From NCBI GenBank assembly GCA_019973155.2, contig BPQB01000082.1, positions 1 through 64,000 of the forward strand: a stretch of DNA of 64,000 nt. Reading direction: 5' to 3'. How positions within the stretch are numbered: the first letter of the stretch is position 1; every line of letters starts with the position of its first letter. A program made the translations under genes and the position numbers. Of this stretch, positions 49,501 to 60,813 are shown piece by piece. Source of the stretch: Phanerochaete sordida (Eukaryota > Basidiomycota > Agaricomycetes > Polyporales > Phanerochaetaceae). The notes beneath the pieces are model-generated. The model had not been told where the DNA came from and did no database searches. It saw only the letters and a list, made by a program, of their open reading frames with translations.

Positions 49501-50772
49501 ACATATGTTGCCGCAGTGTAGAGATGAGTGAGCTTGCGTTCGAAGACCTCATTTCGGGTGTCGCCAGCCTTCTTCAGAGCAGCAGTCTCGGTTTGTTCAA
49601 CGATGCCGACTTTGAGACCCTGCGCAAGGAGCCTGATAATAATCTAGATTAGTACCTAGCGTAAGAGACCGTCTACGTGTTGATGGCAAGGTCCAAAAAC
49701 ATACTTCTTCAGGTGCACTTCTCGTCGGTGTACGGGTATGCTGGCACGTAAGAAGTTGCGACTCGGATAGCACACTATCCCGAGATGCTTTGCAGCGACC
49801 TGAGAAGAAAGGATGTGAGAATCTCGCGTGACACTCCATTAGCGTGGTACGGCGTGTACCGACCTGGGCATCGTCTCCGTAGAAGTAGTCCTTGTATCCA
49901 ACCTCAAACATAAGCAAGGTACCAGCGTGCTTCTTCTTGAGCTTCACCACCTTGAAGTGAATTTAGCACGCCAATGCATAAGCATGTATGATATTCCATA
50001 CTTGCAGCTCCAGCGGCGTGTAGGACTTTCCGCTAGGTCCGAGTTCCGCCTTCTTCTTTGTTGCAGGTCTCCGAGCGGCAGCCGTACCCTTCGTCTTCGC
50101 CTTTCCTTTGCCCTTTCCTTTCCCAATGTACGCCATGAAGCCCTCGAAATCGATACTCTTCCCTTGGCTAGGCTCGTCAGCTTCAGGTTCGTCATCTTCG
50201 CCTTCGTCGCTGCTCGGTGCACCTTCCCGGCTTCCTGACGCTTCGGCCGAGGTAGAAACCTCCAGTCGGCGCGAGAACACGTTGTTGTCGGCCAGCAGTA
50301 TGTGCTTCGCGCGTTCGCGAGCGCGCGCTCTGCTTTCTACTTCAGACACGCTGGGCCGGCTTGTAGGTATGTTCGACGCGCTCGACGATGATGGGTCAAA
50401 ACAAAATTGGCGCATAGGTGAAGATGATATGTCCTGTGGCTGAGAGTGCACAACGGGACGCGCACTTTGGACGGCAGCCCTTGGCTTAGGCGAACCGCTT
50501 GGTCTCGAAGGCGAACCAACCTTGCGCTTCTTCGCCGGTGGCCGTCCTTCGACTGCGCGCCATAGTGCCGCGTCAGAGTCATCGTCCGACAACGTCAAGT
50601 CGATTGCGTCGCTCCCGACCGCGTCCTGGGCCTCCGGAGTGGACCCTCGCTGCCGGCGCTGGCCCTGGCGAAGCGGCGAGCTCTTGGTCGGCGAAGACGA
50701 GAAATACGATGAGAGGACGGCCTGCGTCGGCTTATTCGTGTTCTGAGACTGCGTGAGTTTGCTCGCAGGCAT
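46510..50772 (-). CDS. MSH3: DNA mismatch repair protein MSH3 (MutS homologue)
   Basis: Partner of MSH2 in MutS-beta, which recognises insertion/deletion loops; nuclear. The start at 50772 opens [10 protein letters not shown]. Residues 17-24, QAVLSSYF, form a PCNA-interacting (PIP) box, as in MSH3. A disordered, charged region follows with a Gly-Lys repeat, then the mismatch-binding domain: [34 protein letters not shown] (the Tyr-Lys typical of MSH3), [17 protein letters not shown] and [16 protein letters not shown]. The clamp and lever domains span ~49-47.8 kb. The ATPase has [10 protein letters not shown] (Walker A), [32 protein letters not shown] (Walker B and signature) and FITHYPTV. The C-terminus is [33 protein letters not shown]. 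Assigned to MSH3 rather than MSH6 because of the MFEVGYK block and the PIP-box layout. Many short introns; about 1,100-1,150 residues. Confidence 0.93.
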
Positions 50773-50979
50773 CTCGCTGCGGCCGGCGACAAGAAAGAAG
50801 GAGAGAGGCGGGCGGGAGCAATTCGCGGAGGGGCGTCACGCCGACGCCCTCATTTATGAGCGCGTAACGCGTTTACGTGACGCGCCTGCGTCGGGTTAGG
50901 GTTTTCGTCTTCTCTCCCCGACCCCTTCGTGACTTCGTCCGTCCTTGCCTCGTCGCTGTTCGATCCGGACCAAGGAAAG
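50773..50979. promoter_or_regulatory. Compact bidirectional promoter MSH3 / ATP12 with MCB-like element
   Basis: Only 207 bp separate the divergent start codons. The middle holds ACGCGT at 50867-50872, identical to the yeast MluI cell-cycle box, followed by TTACGTG and a second ACGCG. Whether a basidiomycete MBF-like factor uses it is inference. Confidence 0.5.
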
Positions 50980-52094
50980 ATGCTGGGACTATTCCGGCAG
51001 TCTGCTGCGGGTAGCAGCCTCTTGAGAGGTGTGAGGCGGCTGGCGACGGAAGCGTCGAGCGACCCCGCCGTCACAGCTACAAACCGTACGCCTTCGTCCC
51101 GAGACTCATACCCATAATAGACTCACTGAGCACTCTCGGACTGCTGAACCGAACATAGGTGCTCAGGCTACTCTAAAACGCTTCTGGAAGAGTGTTGGCA
51201 TTGAGGCACGACCGGGCCCGTCGGCCTCGCCAGCATCGACGCCAGATTCGGACCACCTCGCCGTAACTCTCGACAAGCGTACTCTGAAGACGCCTTCCGG
51301 AACCCCTCTCCTCCTTCCGAAGCAGAAGTCTCTTGCCGCGACTCTCATTGCGGCGGAGTGGGACAACCAAGACACTCTCCTCAAGCAGCACTCGCTTCCG
51401 ATGGTGCGCCTGCCTCCGGCGTGCTCCGCTCAGACTTTAAAGGACGAAGCTGAAGAACTACTGTAGACAAGCCTCGCGTCGCGAGCCATTGACGCGTTCC
51501 GTGACGCGGAGGAAGACACCCGCGCCGAGGTACACGACCAGCTGTTGAAGTACTTCGAGACCGACACCATTTGCTTCCACGCGACGGAACCGGAGACTCT
51601 TGTTAAGCTGCAAAAACAGCATTGGGAACCGTTACTCGCATGGGCTCGCGATGCGCTTGGCGTGCAAATAAACGTTACCACCGGCTTCTCCGTCCCCAGG
51701 CAGACTCCGGAGACACTTGCTACCCTCCGCAAGATCCTTGAGCAGATGGATGAGTGGGAGATGGCCGGTGAGTGGTGCTGCAGCTCGCTGCACAACAGAG
51801 TGCTGACCAAACCAACCAGCCATGGAAAGAGCAACATACACCTCAAAATCTTTCCTTATCGGACTGGCACTCGTGAAGCGGCACATCACTGCCGAGCAGG
51901 CTGCACAGGCCTCACACGTTGAGGTGAACAGCCAGATAGAGAAGTGGGGAGAGGTCGAGGATTGTAAGTGCAGCGTTTTTACGTGCAAGTCGTGTTGCTC
52001 AATTGCGTAATTTCTAGCGCACGATGTTGACTTCCACGACGTTCGCCGCCAGCTGGGAAGTGCAGCATGTATAGTGGCAAGCCACAAGCTCTAA
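50980..52094 (+). CDS. ATP12: Mitochondrial F1-ATPase assembly chaperone ATP12
   Basis: Chaperone that binds the alpha subunit during F1 assembly in the mitochondrial matrix. The start at 50980 opens MLGLFRQSAAGSSLLRGVRRLATEAS, a typical presequence. Exon 1 ends at 51085 and resumes at 51159, giving TNRAQATLKRFWKSVGIE. The core continues LDKRTLKTPSGTPLLLP, AAEWDNQDTLLKQHSLPM, then across an intron TSLASRAIDAF, YFETDTICFHATEPETLVKLQKQHWEPLLAWA and MERATYTSKSFLIGLALVKRHITAEQAAQASHVEVNSQIEKWGEVED. The C-terminus is DVDFHDVRRQLGSAACIVASHKL. These blocks are diagnostic for ATP12. It is divergent from MSH3, with which it shares a promoter, and convergent with trehalose phosphorylase. Confidence 0.93.
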
Positions 52095-52419
52095 TGATAT
52101 CTATGGCTTGTATCCGCATATAGGGCAGTCACAATAGACAGCCCACACACTAGTGTTACGTACAATACTACCCTCCGAATTTACATACCTTAAAAACGGA
52201 GATTCTTCATAGTAGTGAGCACAAGCTGCTCGATCTGAGGAATGTGCGACAGAGTCGTGGAGGTATTCATTTGTCAACAGTTCTACAGAGGGTGTACTTA
52301 CATCTTTTCTACAGACGACAATTACAAAGTAAAGAACAACAGGGCGAGCAGTTATCGGTACAACAAGCAGAGATTCCAGTTTCCAGATACAAGGCTCTAG
52401 TCAGGGTATCACCAACCAT
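52095..52419. terminator. Convergent 3' ends of ATP12 and trehalose phosphorylase
   Basis: 325 bp, AT-richer than the flanking coding DNA, presumably the two 3' UTRs. No gene seen. Confidence 0.45.
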
Positions 52420-55108
52420 CTATCCCTGGACATTGAGGCTGGCGCGCGGGAGGCGCGGCTCGCCCTGCACGTACGGGTCGCCGGTCTCGGCGCGCAAGAG
52501 GTCGTTGAGCCACGCGCCCTTGGGCTGCAGGTGCGTGCCGCGCGAGCAGTACATGACTGCGAGATACATCCAGGCCGCGGCGTTGCCGACGGTGCCGACC
52601 TCGTCGCTGACGTGCGTGCGCGCGTACTCGGACATCTCGTCGTACAGGTCGTCGTCGGTGTAGAGGTCGAACATGTGCTTCGCGACCGTGTCGTTGTCGC
52701 CGACGTCGACGAGGTAGCCGCTCTTGCCGTGCTCGATCTGCAGCGGGATGCCGCCCGTGCGCGACGCGATCACGGGCTTGCCTGCGTGCAGCGCCTCCGA
52801 GACCTTCACCTCGAAGCCCTCGCGCGAAGACAGCTGCAGGGCGAACTTGGAGTTTGCCATGAGCACGTTGAGCACTGCGGAGGGCGTCAGCTACGCTCAG
52901 ACTGATGACACGCTGGACTTACGCTGGTCGCTCGGGGGACACCTCATGTAGACGATGTCTTTAGAGTACTTGGAGTACTTGTTGTGCACAAGGTTTCCGA
53001 CCTGGTCGTAGATGATGCTGGCGTCGGGGTCGTCGACAGCGCCGTGGCCGCAGATGAGGAGTTGCGGGATCTCGTCCTCGGACACCTTGCCGTCGAGGAG
53101 CTCGCGGAAGCGCGCGTAAGAGTCGATGACGTTCGGGATACCCTTGGATGGATCGAAGCGCGCAATCTGAACGATGTACTCGCGAGCCGGCCAGCCGAGC
53201 TCGTTCATCTTCTCCTTGACGCACAGGTTACGGAACTCGCCCATGTAGAACTGGGTATCCCACGGCGCGAGTTCCTTGTTCAGACCATCGAGCCTAGCAC
53301 AGGGTCAGCACGACAAGCGTGTATTTAGCGTACTCAAACTCACCAGTCGGTCGCAGCACCAAGAAGGGTGAGCTTCTCTGGCGGGACATCGCTGGGAACG
53401 AACTTGTTCACGGGGTGCGAGATGAACAGGTCGGCATGCTGGATGTTGTTCCACAGGTACTGCCAGACCTCCTGCTGCGGCGAGCCATTGATGTGCACGA
53501 GGTCGCTACGAATCTCGATGTGCGAGCGGTAGATAATGGGCAGGTCAGGCCGGACCTTCTTGATCAGCGGGATGAGGCCTGGCATCTGGGGGTCATCTGT
53601 ACCATGCCGTGAGTACGCAATCGCAGGGGAATCATGGCGCGCAACGAACCGATGAACGCGATATCGACGCCGCCAGGCGCGAGGGGACCGCCCTCTGCCG
53701 TCCAGCGAAGGCCGTTCTTGAGGATCCACGCGTCGAAGTTCTCCTTCTGCTCCTTAGTCAGGCGCAGGCTCGGATCGGCGACGCCTTGCAGGATGTTGTG
53801 GTTGTTCTTCGTCGTCCGGAAGACGCTTGGCGACGGGTTGGGAACGTACCTGCGGATTCAGGTTAGCGGGATGCCGGCGCGTTCTCATGCCAGGCCGGCA
53901 CGTCGCGCGGCCTCCAAGCGTGTACTCACCAGGCACAGTCGACGTCGATGGCAGTGAAGAACCGGATGAGCGCGTGACGCATCTGACAGGGCGGAAATGT
54001 GAGTTCCCAGACATGGATCCGGCTAGGCTGCAGGGTGACTTACGAGGGCGACACCACCTGGATTCGCCGATCAGAAAGAGAGGCATCGAATGCGATCAAT
54101 CTCCGTTCAATGCAGGCCTATTTCCCCAGACTCACCGCCTTGCGGGGTAGACGAGAAGAACCCCATTTTGATCTTCTTCTCACGGAGCTCATCGGCCAGC
54201 TTGTTCACGGCGGACCAAGTGCCTTTGCCGACCGTCTTGCGGTACTCGTCGAGGTCGTCGAGCAGGTGGATCTTTCCTCCCGCATCCACTGCAACCTGGT
54301 TGCGGGGGCCGATCTGGAGACGCGGGTTGTTGTTCGGGCCAAAGTACATGATGCACTTACGCGCCGCGGAGTCGGCCTGCTCGTCGACTGTGCGGGGAAT
54401 CGGCAGCTTCTGGCCCACGCCGGACGAGAGCTTGCCACTATCTCCGAGCTGAGCAGCATCGACGTAGACAGTCGGGGTCTCGGCCCCAGAGGGTACGTAG
54501 GAGCCAGTGGTGGATGAGATGCGGTGTTTGATGTTGCGACTCGTGAGAGAGTCGGTGTGGAATGGTTTAATGTTGAAAACGACGGGGACGATATCCAAGT
54601 CGAGCCAAAGGCGGGTGCACAAGTTCGGAGCCTAACTCCACAATTAGAATCGCACATGTCAAATGGCGCAGGGACAGGGCTTTCGCGCACCTCACGGAGT
54701 AGGCTAAGCGTGACGCCAGCACCGAGGAACTTGCAGAGATGCTCCTGCGAGAACTTGCGGATAGTGTCGAGGACGTGCTTCTCGATGAGCTCCGCCTGGG
54801 ACTCCGGCTCGGTGGGATCGTACGGGACGACCGAAGAGGCGAAGTCGGTGTTGTAGACCGAGTCATGGATGGAGATGGCGACTTCGTAGCCGGTATTATT
54901 GTTGACGGGGGTACCAGCGATACCAGCCCACATGGGCTAGAGGTGTGCATTACGCGGTGAGCGAGACATGGCGCGCAGTAAGAGCTGCGCAGCGTACGGT
55001 CAAGTGGGAGTAGCTGGTTACATTGGGCCTCTTCGCCGAGACGACGCTAGAGAGCCTGCGGCGGAGGACTTCGGAGCCCTTGGACTGGAACTTGTGAGGG
55101 GGAGCCAT
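52420..55108 (-). CDS. Trehalose phosphorylase (retaining, GT4-type)
   Basis: Reversible phosphorolysis of trehalose to alpha-glucose 1-phosphate and glucose (EC 2.4.1.231 type), a cytosolic enzyme characterised from mushrooms. The start at 55108 opens MAPPHKFQSKGSEVLRRRLSSVVSAKRPN, closely matching the N-terminus of the Grifola-type enzyme. Further exons give MWAGIAGTPVNNNTGYEVAISIHDSVYNTDFASSVVPYDP, RLWLDLDIVPVVFNIKPFHTDS, SSTTGSYVPSGAETPTVYVDAA, MYFGPNNNPRLQIG, VVFIDDPQMPGLIPLIKKVRPDLPIIYRSHIEIR, YIVQIARFDPSKGIPNVIDSY and LLICGHGAVDDPDASIIYDQ. The GT4 EGFEVKVSEALHAGKPVIASRTGGIP block carries the E-x7-E motif. About 740 residues, as expected. AGGGG at 55312-55316 and CCCCT at 55404-55408 upstream resemble stress-response elements, but this is weak. 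Confidence 0.95.
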
Positions 55109-57036
55109 TGTCGGAGGAGGGTGGCAAGTGGGAAGATGGAGGACGGGTGCGATTTATACGGTCTCTGGGCGTCCGGATGATGATGATACCCAGAAGAGAA
55201 GGCAGGGAAGAGGAAGGCCCAGGGAAGATGCGCGTGTTGGTGGGCGTGCGAGAACAGGTGTGAGGACGAGGTCGAGCTATTCCCCGCGCCGCCCTAATCA
55301 AAGCCCAGTCGAGGGGGCGGCTAGACCGAAACCCAAGTGCATCATCCCACGTGACGCCACCAGCAGCGAAAGCGCCACGGTCCAACGCCACTTTCCCCGC
55401 TCTCCCCTCTTGCCCGTTCGACGCGGCCCGCAGTTCTCGTCGACCCCGCACGCCAGAACATCCTCCGACTGCCAACGTCCGCGTCGTCGGACCTTTGCAG
55501 CGCCTGGTCTTGAGCATCGATAACCACGTTGCAGCGATCCTAGCGTCAAGCGACAAGTCAGAAGGTCTTCGTATCTCCAATCCTATCAGATGAGCGGGGC
55601 TCATGGCGTGTATCTCAGGGCCCGAGAACGGCAGGCGTAATACGCTAAGACACGCATGAGCCTGGGACCCTTTCGGCAGCGAAGACGAGCGACGCGTTTA
55701 CTCACCAGAAGGCCCCAAGGGAAAGTGGCATGTACTACTCGTGCGTTCCGGGAATCAAGACCTCAGTTGCCCCTGGGAGGCTCTGGCAGCGTGTGCTCTG
55801 ATTGTCGTGTGCGTGCTCTCGAGAGGTCATTTGACTGCACTCTGCCGCATAGAAAGGCATAACGCCAGCCTCGTGGGAGCGCGTGCCAGGGTAATAAGCC
55901 TCGATGCAGGGGTGTCGTCACCTAAACAGTCCTCCATTGTATTCGTGAAGCAAATTGTGCGAATTCGAAGGACTCACCATCTTCCTAGGCTAGAGCTACG
56001 ACCGTCGTAGGCACATGCCGCGGCCGAACCTGTTCTTGTATATGCGCCCTGGCCTTCTGCTTCTGGATGTCGGAGGGTAAAGCTACATCATGTGTTCCAG
56101 GAGGCTTCGACAATGGTTCGTGCACGTAGAGCGGGCGTAATTCTGGACGAGGAGGTGCGGCCTAGGGTCTTGTCCAGCTGTCTGCGCACTTACGTCCTGG
56201 CGGCGTTCAAGCTCAGTCAGAGATGCACATCTTCCTTGCAAAACTGCTGCTTTTTTCCGCAGAATGTAAATCCAACAGGTCCAACCTGTTGTAGCGTAGG
56301 GACTTGGCGCAGAGCCCCCGACTTGTCTTTGGGTTTGAACTGAGAGGCTTGTGACAATCTTCATAGGCTCAGTGGCAAAGTTCCAGGTCGCAACTGGCTG
56401 TACAAGGAGCGTAGATCGTTTACAGCAGCACACGGCACATGCATTCGCAGAGTGCAGAAGCGTGAGGATTACGTTGAGCGTGCCCGGGTTACGTTGGGAT
56501 TTCGACAACGTGGGGTGAGAGGTCAGTAGAAAAGGGTACGACAGCGAAGAGCTCCACAGAGAAAGAGGTTGCAGAGGCATCCTAGACTTCATGATGTTCG
56601 GGGTTGTTCGGAGTCGTATACGAGGCGAAGAATATAGCATACAGCGAGATAACATGGCAAGAGACAAGATTTCGGCGCGCGCATCTCGCGACGCGAGCCC
56701 AACGCGTTTGTCACGTGTGTCACACGTTACGTGAGACGTGTAACGGAGATCGTGTCACGTCCGAGCTCTGCCCTGGACCTCGACCTCGACGTTGCTCGCG
56801 ACCAACTCGAGCCTACGCGTCGTCATCATCGTCGACGAAAGACCCCCACGCCTACGGCTCTACGCTTCGGATCTGCGTGCCGGCAGTCCTCTTCGTGCCT
56901 GTGCTAGCGGCAGCCAGGCCGGCTAGCCCAATCTCGGCCGCGACTGACGTCGACGGATTTGTATCTTGTTCGCGCGCTTCACAACTCACTCCTCACGCAC
57001 CCTGAACCCCTCCATCCTTCACTCAGGTCCGCCTGG
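55109..57036. promoter_or_regulatory. Divergent intergenic region, trehalose phosphorylase / TFIIB-like gene
   Basis: 1.9 kb without a supported gene. The left ~500 bp should be the trehalose phosphorylase promoter. A 194-codon minus-strand frame (56667-56083) has no recognisable domain. At 56,702-56,765 there is a dense cluster of ACGCGT, CACGTG and ACGTG-type sites upstream of the TFIIB-like gene. Confidence 0.4.
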
Positions 57037-59050
57037 ATGAGCGAAGGTACATGCGCGGAATGTGGAGAACCGACTGTCTACGAAGAGGACCTCGGCTCGG
57101 CCGTCTGCACAAGCTGCGGCACGCTCGCGAACCCGTCGCAGAATGTGCTTGCTTCCCATCTCGAGCATGTTGACACGTCCGGCTATGAGCGAGCCTACTA
57201 CATCAACTCCATGCAAGGCTCTACCTTGAAAGGTCGACATGGCTGGGCTCTTGCAGGACAAGACAAGGATGCCAGAGAGAGACGGAACGCGGTGTGTACA
57301 CAGATTTAGCTAGGTCTCCATCGGCTCATGCATGGTTTATTTAAGGTTGCGATGCATGAATTTATACGGTCGATGGCTAGTAGCCTGTCAAACTCTAGCT
57401 CCACCGCTCGTGCCCAGGCGATCTTCGACCAAGCGATGAGGCAGGGTCGCTACAGGTGGGGTCGCAAAGCCAAGCTACTAGCCGGCGCAGCACTAGCCAT
57501 CGCACTCCGTGAAAGTAACAAGAGCGACTCTTTGCGAGACATTGCAGTAAGTCCGTCAGCTACCTCATGTTACAAAGCACCTAGACCCATCGTTTTCTGC
57601 CCCTCGCTATAGGACATGCGTTGACTTCTGTTCCGCATTTTAGTATCTCTTGGAAGAACCTTTACCGTCAGTCACCCGAGTCTTCACCACCGTGATACAA
57701 TTGCTGCAGCTCAAAATCACTTCGGCGGATCCTGCTCAACATCTACACGTACTACAAGCGCATCTCCTTGCCCTTGTCGGCCAGGCTGGGTCCCTACCTC
57801 CGCAGCTCATCGCAACGCTCAAGCCCCTCGAAGGCAAGATGACCGCCATACAACGTACTGCCACATCCCTTTCCAGCCTAGTAACCCGTGTACCCTCACT
57901 CGCTTCTCTCCCGACAGCATCCACAGCTTGCGCGATCTTCATCCTGTCCCTCGAAGGCGAGTTATCTGCCTCTCTATCCCATGCCGGTGCGCTGGCACAA
58001 GCTCTAGGTGCTCGCATTGGTGCGAGCAAAGCCATTGTCATGCAACGATACAAGGCGATCTACGACCTCGTCGAAGAATACATCCGTGACGTCCCCTGGC
58101 TCGATGCCCACGAGAAGAGCGGCAAGGGGAGATCCAAGGTCGCCAAACGTGTAGTCGTGGCGCGAGGACTGAAGGATGTTGTGCAGTTCCAGGAAGACAT
58201 CTGGCGCAAGAAGCTCGAGGCGCAGGAGAAGCCGATTTTCGATATAGAGGTGGATAGCAGCGCCGACGGAGATGACGAGGACAGCGTTGACGCTCTTGAG
58301 CCTTCCGATGGTGCGTCAGTCGCCTCCAGATCTACTGCAAGTGGCGCGCGCGACGACCTTCCTGGACCTTCACAGCGCAAGAAGGTCCGGAGGACGCCGC
58401 ACGACCGAGCCGTGGACCAAGCTTCCAAGTTTTTGCTGGATCCCCTGGCGAAAACCTCCCCGAAGATGAAACGCGGTTTGAGGCAGCCCGGTGGAGGCGA
58501 GCTACTCGAACATTTCCTCACTGCAGACGACTCTACCCTGGCGCATGCATTCGCGCACCCACCCTCTCGCCTACAGCTCCTTGCGGTGTCGCGCGGAGCC
58601 GAGGCAGTCACCGACGACGAGTTGTTTGACGAGGGCGAGCTAGAAGGGTTTCTTAGGTCCGAAAAAGAAGTTGACGTCCTGCGCCAGACCTTCGACTGGG
58701 ACCTCGCCGAGGACGACGACGAGAGCCCCGCGACGAAACGTTCGAAGAAGCGCAAACGCAATGAGGCAGAGTTCCAAGCTGGCGATGCGCAAAGCTATGA
58801 GAGTCGGCACACAAAGCGGATCAATATGGACGCTCTCGCCCACCTGCTGGACCCGGAGACGAACCTGGACGACCTTGTCGAAGGCGAAGACTTCACGGCG
58901 CTTGGACTGGGCCTTGGCCCCGAGGATGACGATGACGTGGATGATCTTCAACCATACCCAGCCGCAGGCGGTGGAGACGAGGAGGTCGGAGAGTGGAGAC
59001 CTCTGTCACCCGGAGGGAGGATGTTTGACGAAGATAGATACGACGCCTGA
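57037..59050 (+). CDS. Divergent TFIIB-family transcription factor (Brf-like)
   Basis: Three exons, 57037-57291, 57346-57546 and 57644-59050, giving 620 residues. The start is the ATG at 57037 (MSEGTCAECGEP). The N-terminus has a zinc ribbon CAEC-x17-CTSC. Two cyclin-like segments follow: AIFDQAMRQGRYRWGRKAKLLAGAALAIALRESN with LRDIAYLLEEPLPSVTRVFTTVIQLLQ, and a second from about residue 215 to 310 (TASTACAIFILSLEGEL, then IVMQRYKAIYDLVEEYI). The C-terminal half is acidic and disordered with a basic patch (KRSKKRKR), ending RMFDEDRYDA. TFIIB-family folds of this order suggest a Pol III TFIIIB component (Brf1 or Brf2 type) or a paralogue. The segment between ribbon and first cyclin repeat is unlike canonical Brf1, so I do not assign an orthologue. 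Confidence 0.7.
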
Positions 59051-59268
59051 GGAGGCCCGACTGCGCGGTCATAGACGGATTCAGCACGTCCTCGTGCATG
59101 TCGCGAAACGTATACCCTCGGACCTTGTACTTCTACGATTGTATAATCTGCCTACATACCCTGTAATATACCTATGCTTCGTTTACCTCATTGTGTACGG
59201 GCTGCCGTCGGCACCCCGAGCCCGCACGACTTGGTGCCGCATTGCTAGGCGTCTACACACCTCTCTCG

Positions 59269-60706
59269 ATGTCCCGCCACTACGCCGCGCACGGAGGGTA
59301 CGCCGCAGACCCATACGCCGCGCGGTCGTCGTATCCGACGTTCCTTACACCACAGGAAACGATACTGCTGCAGCTGAGGGCAGCAGGGCGTGGGCTGCTC
59401 GATGCGTTCCGATGGGATGTGGTCATACGGCTGGTGTCGAGGTGCGCGACTTGCTCTGCGAATCCCGCTCGCACTGACATCCCCACAGCGACGCCGAGGT
59501 GCGGGCGAACATCCTCAAGTCCCTTCTCCTGAACTGCGTCTCGCTCGCGTCGATCTACTTCTTCGACCTGCTGCTGCAGCCGCTCACGCACGGGCACACA
59601 CACTGGCTGCGGCGCAACGTCGGCTGGGCATACCAGGTGCTCTGGCTCGCGCCCGTCGTCGGCGTGTCGCTCTACCTCAACGTGCGTTCCCCTCAACCCT
59701 CTCTCGGTGGGGTGCTGAGTCGCCGCAGAGCACCTGGACGGCGCACCTCGCGCGCCGCACGTACACGCTCCACCATGGCGCGCGCGCAGCGGAGGCTGCG
59801 CCCGGCACGTATCTCGGCGTGCTGAACAGCATCGCGACGAGTGCGTACCGCGGGATCATGGTCGGCACGTCTGTCACGCTGTCGTTCGTTCTCCGCTACG
59901 TGCCCTATGCCGGCCCCGCGCTCGGCTTCGTGTTCCTCTGCTGGGTTGACGCGTGAGTCTGCCCTTCCCACTTGCGCGTGCCCGGCTGACAGGCTTCAGG
60001 TATTACTGCTTCGAGTGAGTGATCGCGAACATGCACTCTAGGGGGAGGCTGATGGGACCAGGTTCATATGGATCGCACGAGGGTACTCGCTTTCACGCAG
60101 AATGAGGCATCTGGAGGAGCGATGGGCATATTACTTTGCTTTCGGTGCGTGTTCCTTCTATCCCACAAGGCACCTATCCTCAAGTTTCACAGGCCTTCCA
60201 CCCACCGCTCTCTGCATGTTCGGCAGCACGCTAGCCAACGCCGCGATCTTCGCGCTCATTTTCCCTGCCGTGCGCCGCTTCCCCCTTACTTCTCCAACCC
60301 GCGTCCGCTAACATACGTGCAGTACATCATCATGGCGACACATGCCCGCCCACAGCCCGTCGACGCGTACAACCCGACGCAGAGCGAGCCGATACGACAC
60401 CCTTCGCCGTTCGTGCCGATCCGCATACCGGTGTTCACGCCCGTTGTGGTGCTGAACGACGCGCTCATCCGCGTGTTGAGCGTGCTCGGCTCGTTTGGTG
60501 CGCCGCGGTCGAGCCCCGACGCGTTCGGTGGGTTCGCACAGGCGCATCGGCGCGCTGCGAGTGACAGTGTCGAGAGCGTTGAGGAAGGCGAAGCTGGCAT
60601 CGAGCTCGAGGCCAAGCCGCCGCCGCCCCCTACAGGCGCGCCATCCACGCGAATAAGAGTACGGCGGGGTAGTCGCGGTGGAAGTTCAAGGCGCAAGTTC
60701 GATTAA
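59269..60706 (+). CDS. EI24-family multi-pass membrane protein
   Basis: Seven exons (59269-59441, 59489-59682, 59730-59952, 60000-60014, 60062-60144, 60193-60269, 60323-60706), 382 residues. Hydrophobic segments: ILKSLLLNCVSLASIYFFDLLL, AYQVLWLAPVVGVSLYLN, MVGTSVTLSFVLRYV-x-ALGFVFLCWVDA and ALCMFGSTLANAAIFALIFPA. The blocks YYCFEFIW and LEERWAYYFAFGLP match the YCFEY...IERNWPYYFGFGLP signature of EI24/PIG8 proteins. Those sit in the ER membrane and are linked to autophagy in animals. The exon carrying YYCFE is only 15 nt (60000-60014), and both flanking introns are GT-AG. The tail after the last membrane segment is Pro/Arg-rich and cytosolic. It lies 218 bp downstream of the TFIIB-like gene and ends 107 bp from the convergent SEN34 stop. 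Confidence 0.86.
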
Positions 60707-60813
60707 CTTGGCTTCGATATCTCCAATCTCAAGGCTCTGGACTCTTGGATCATTATAGTTTGGCATTATGTACCACACGCAACGTTCATAACATACATGC
60801 ACATGTACCTAGC

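Noticed and set aside
56083..56667. 194-codon minus-strand frame
   Set aside because: Composition is plausible but no domain or conserved motif is visible and no promoter or intron structure supports it. Left unannotated, with low certainty.
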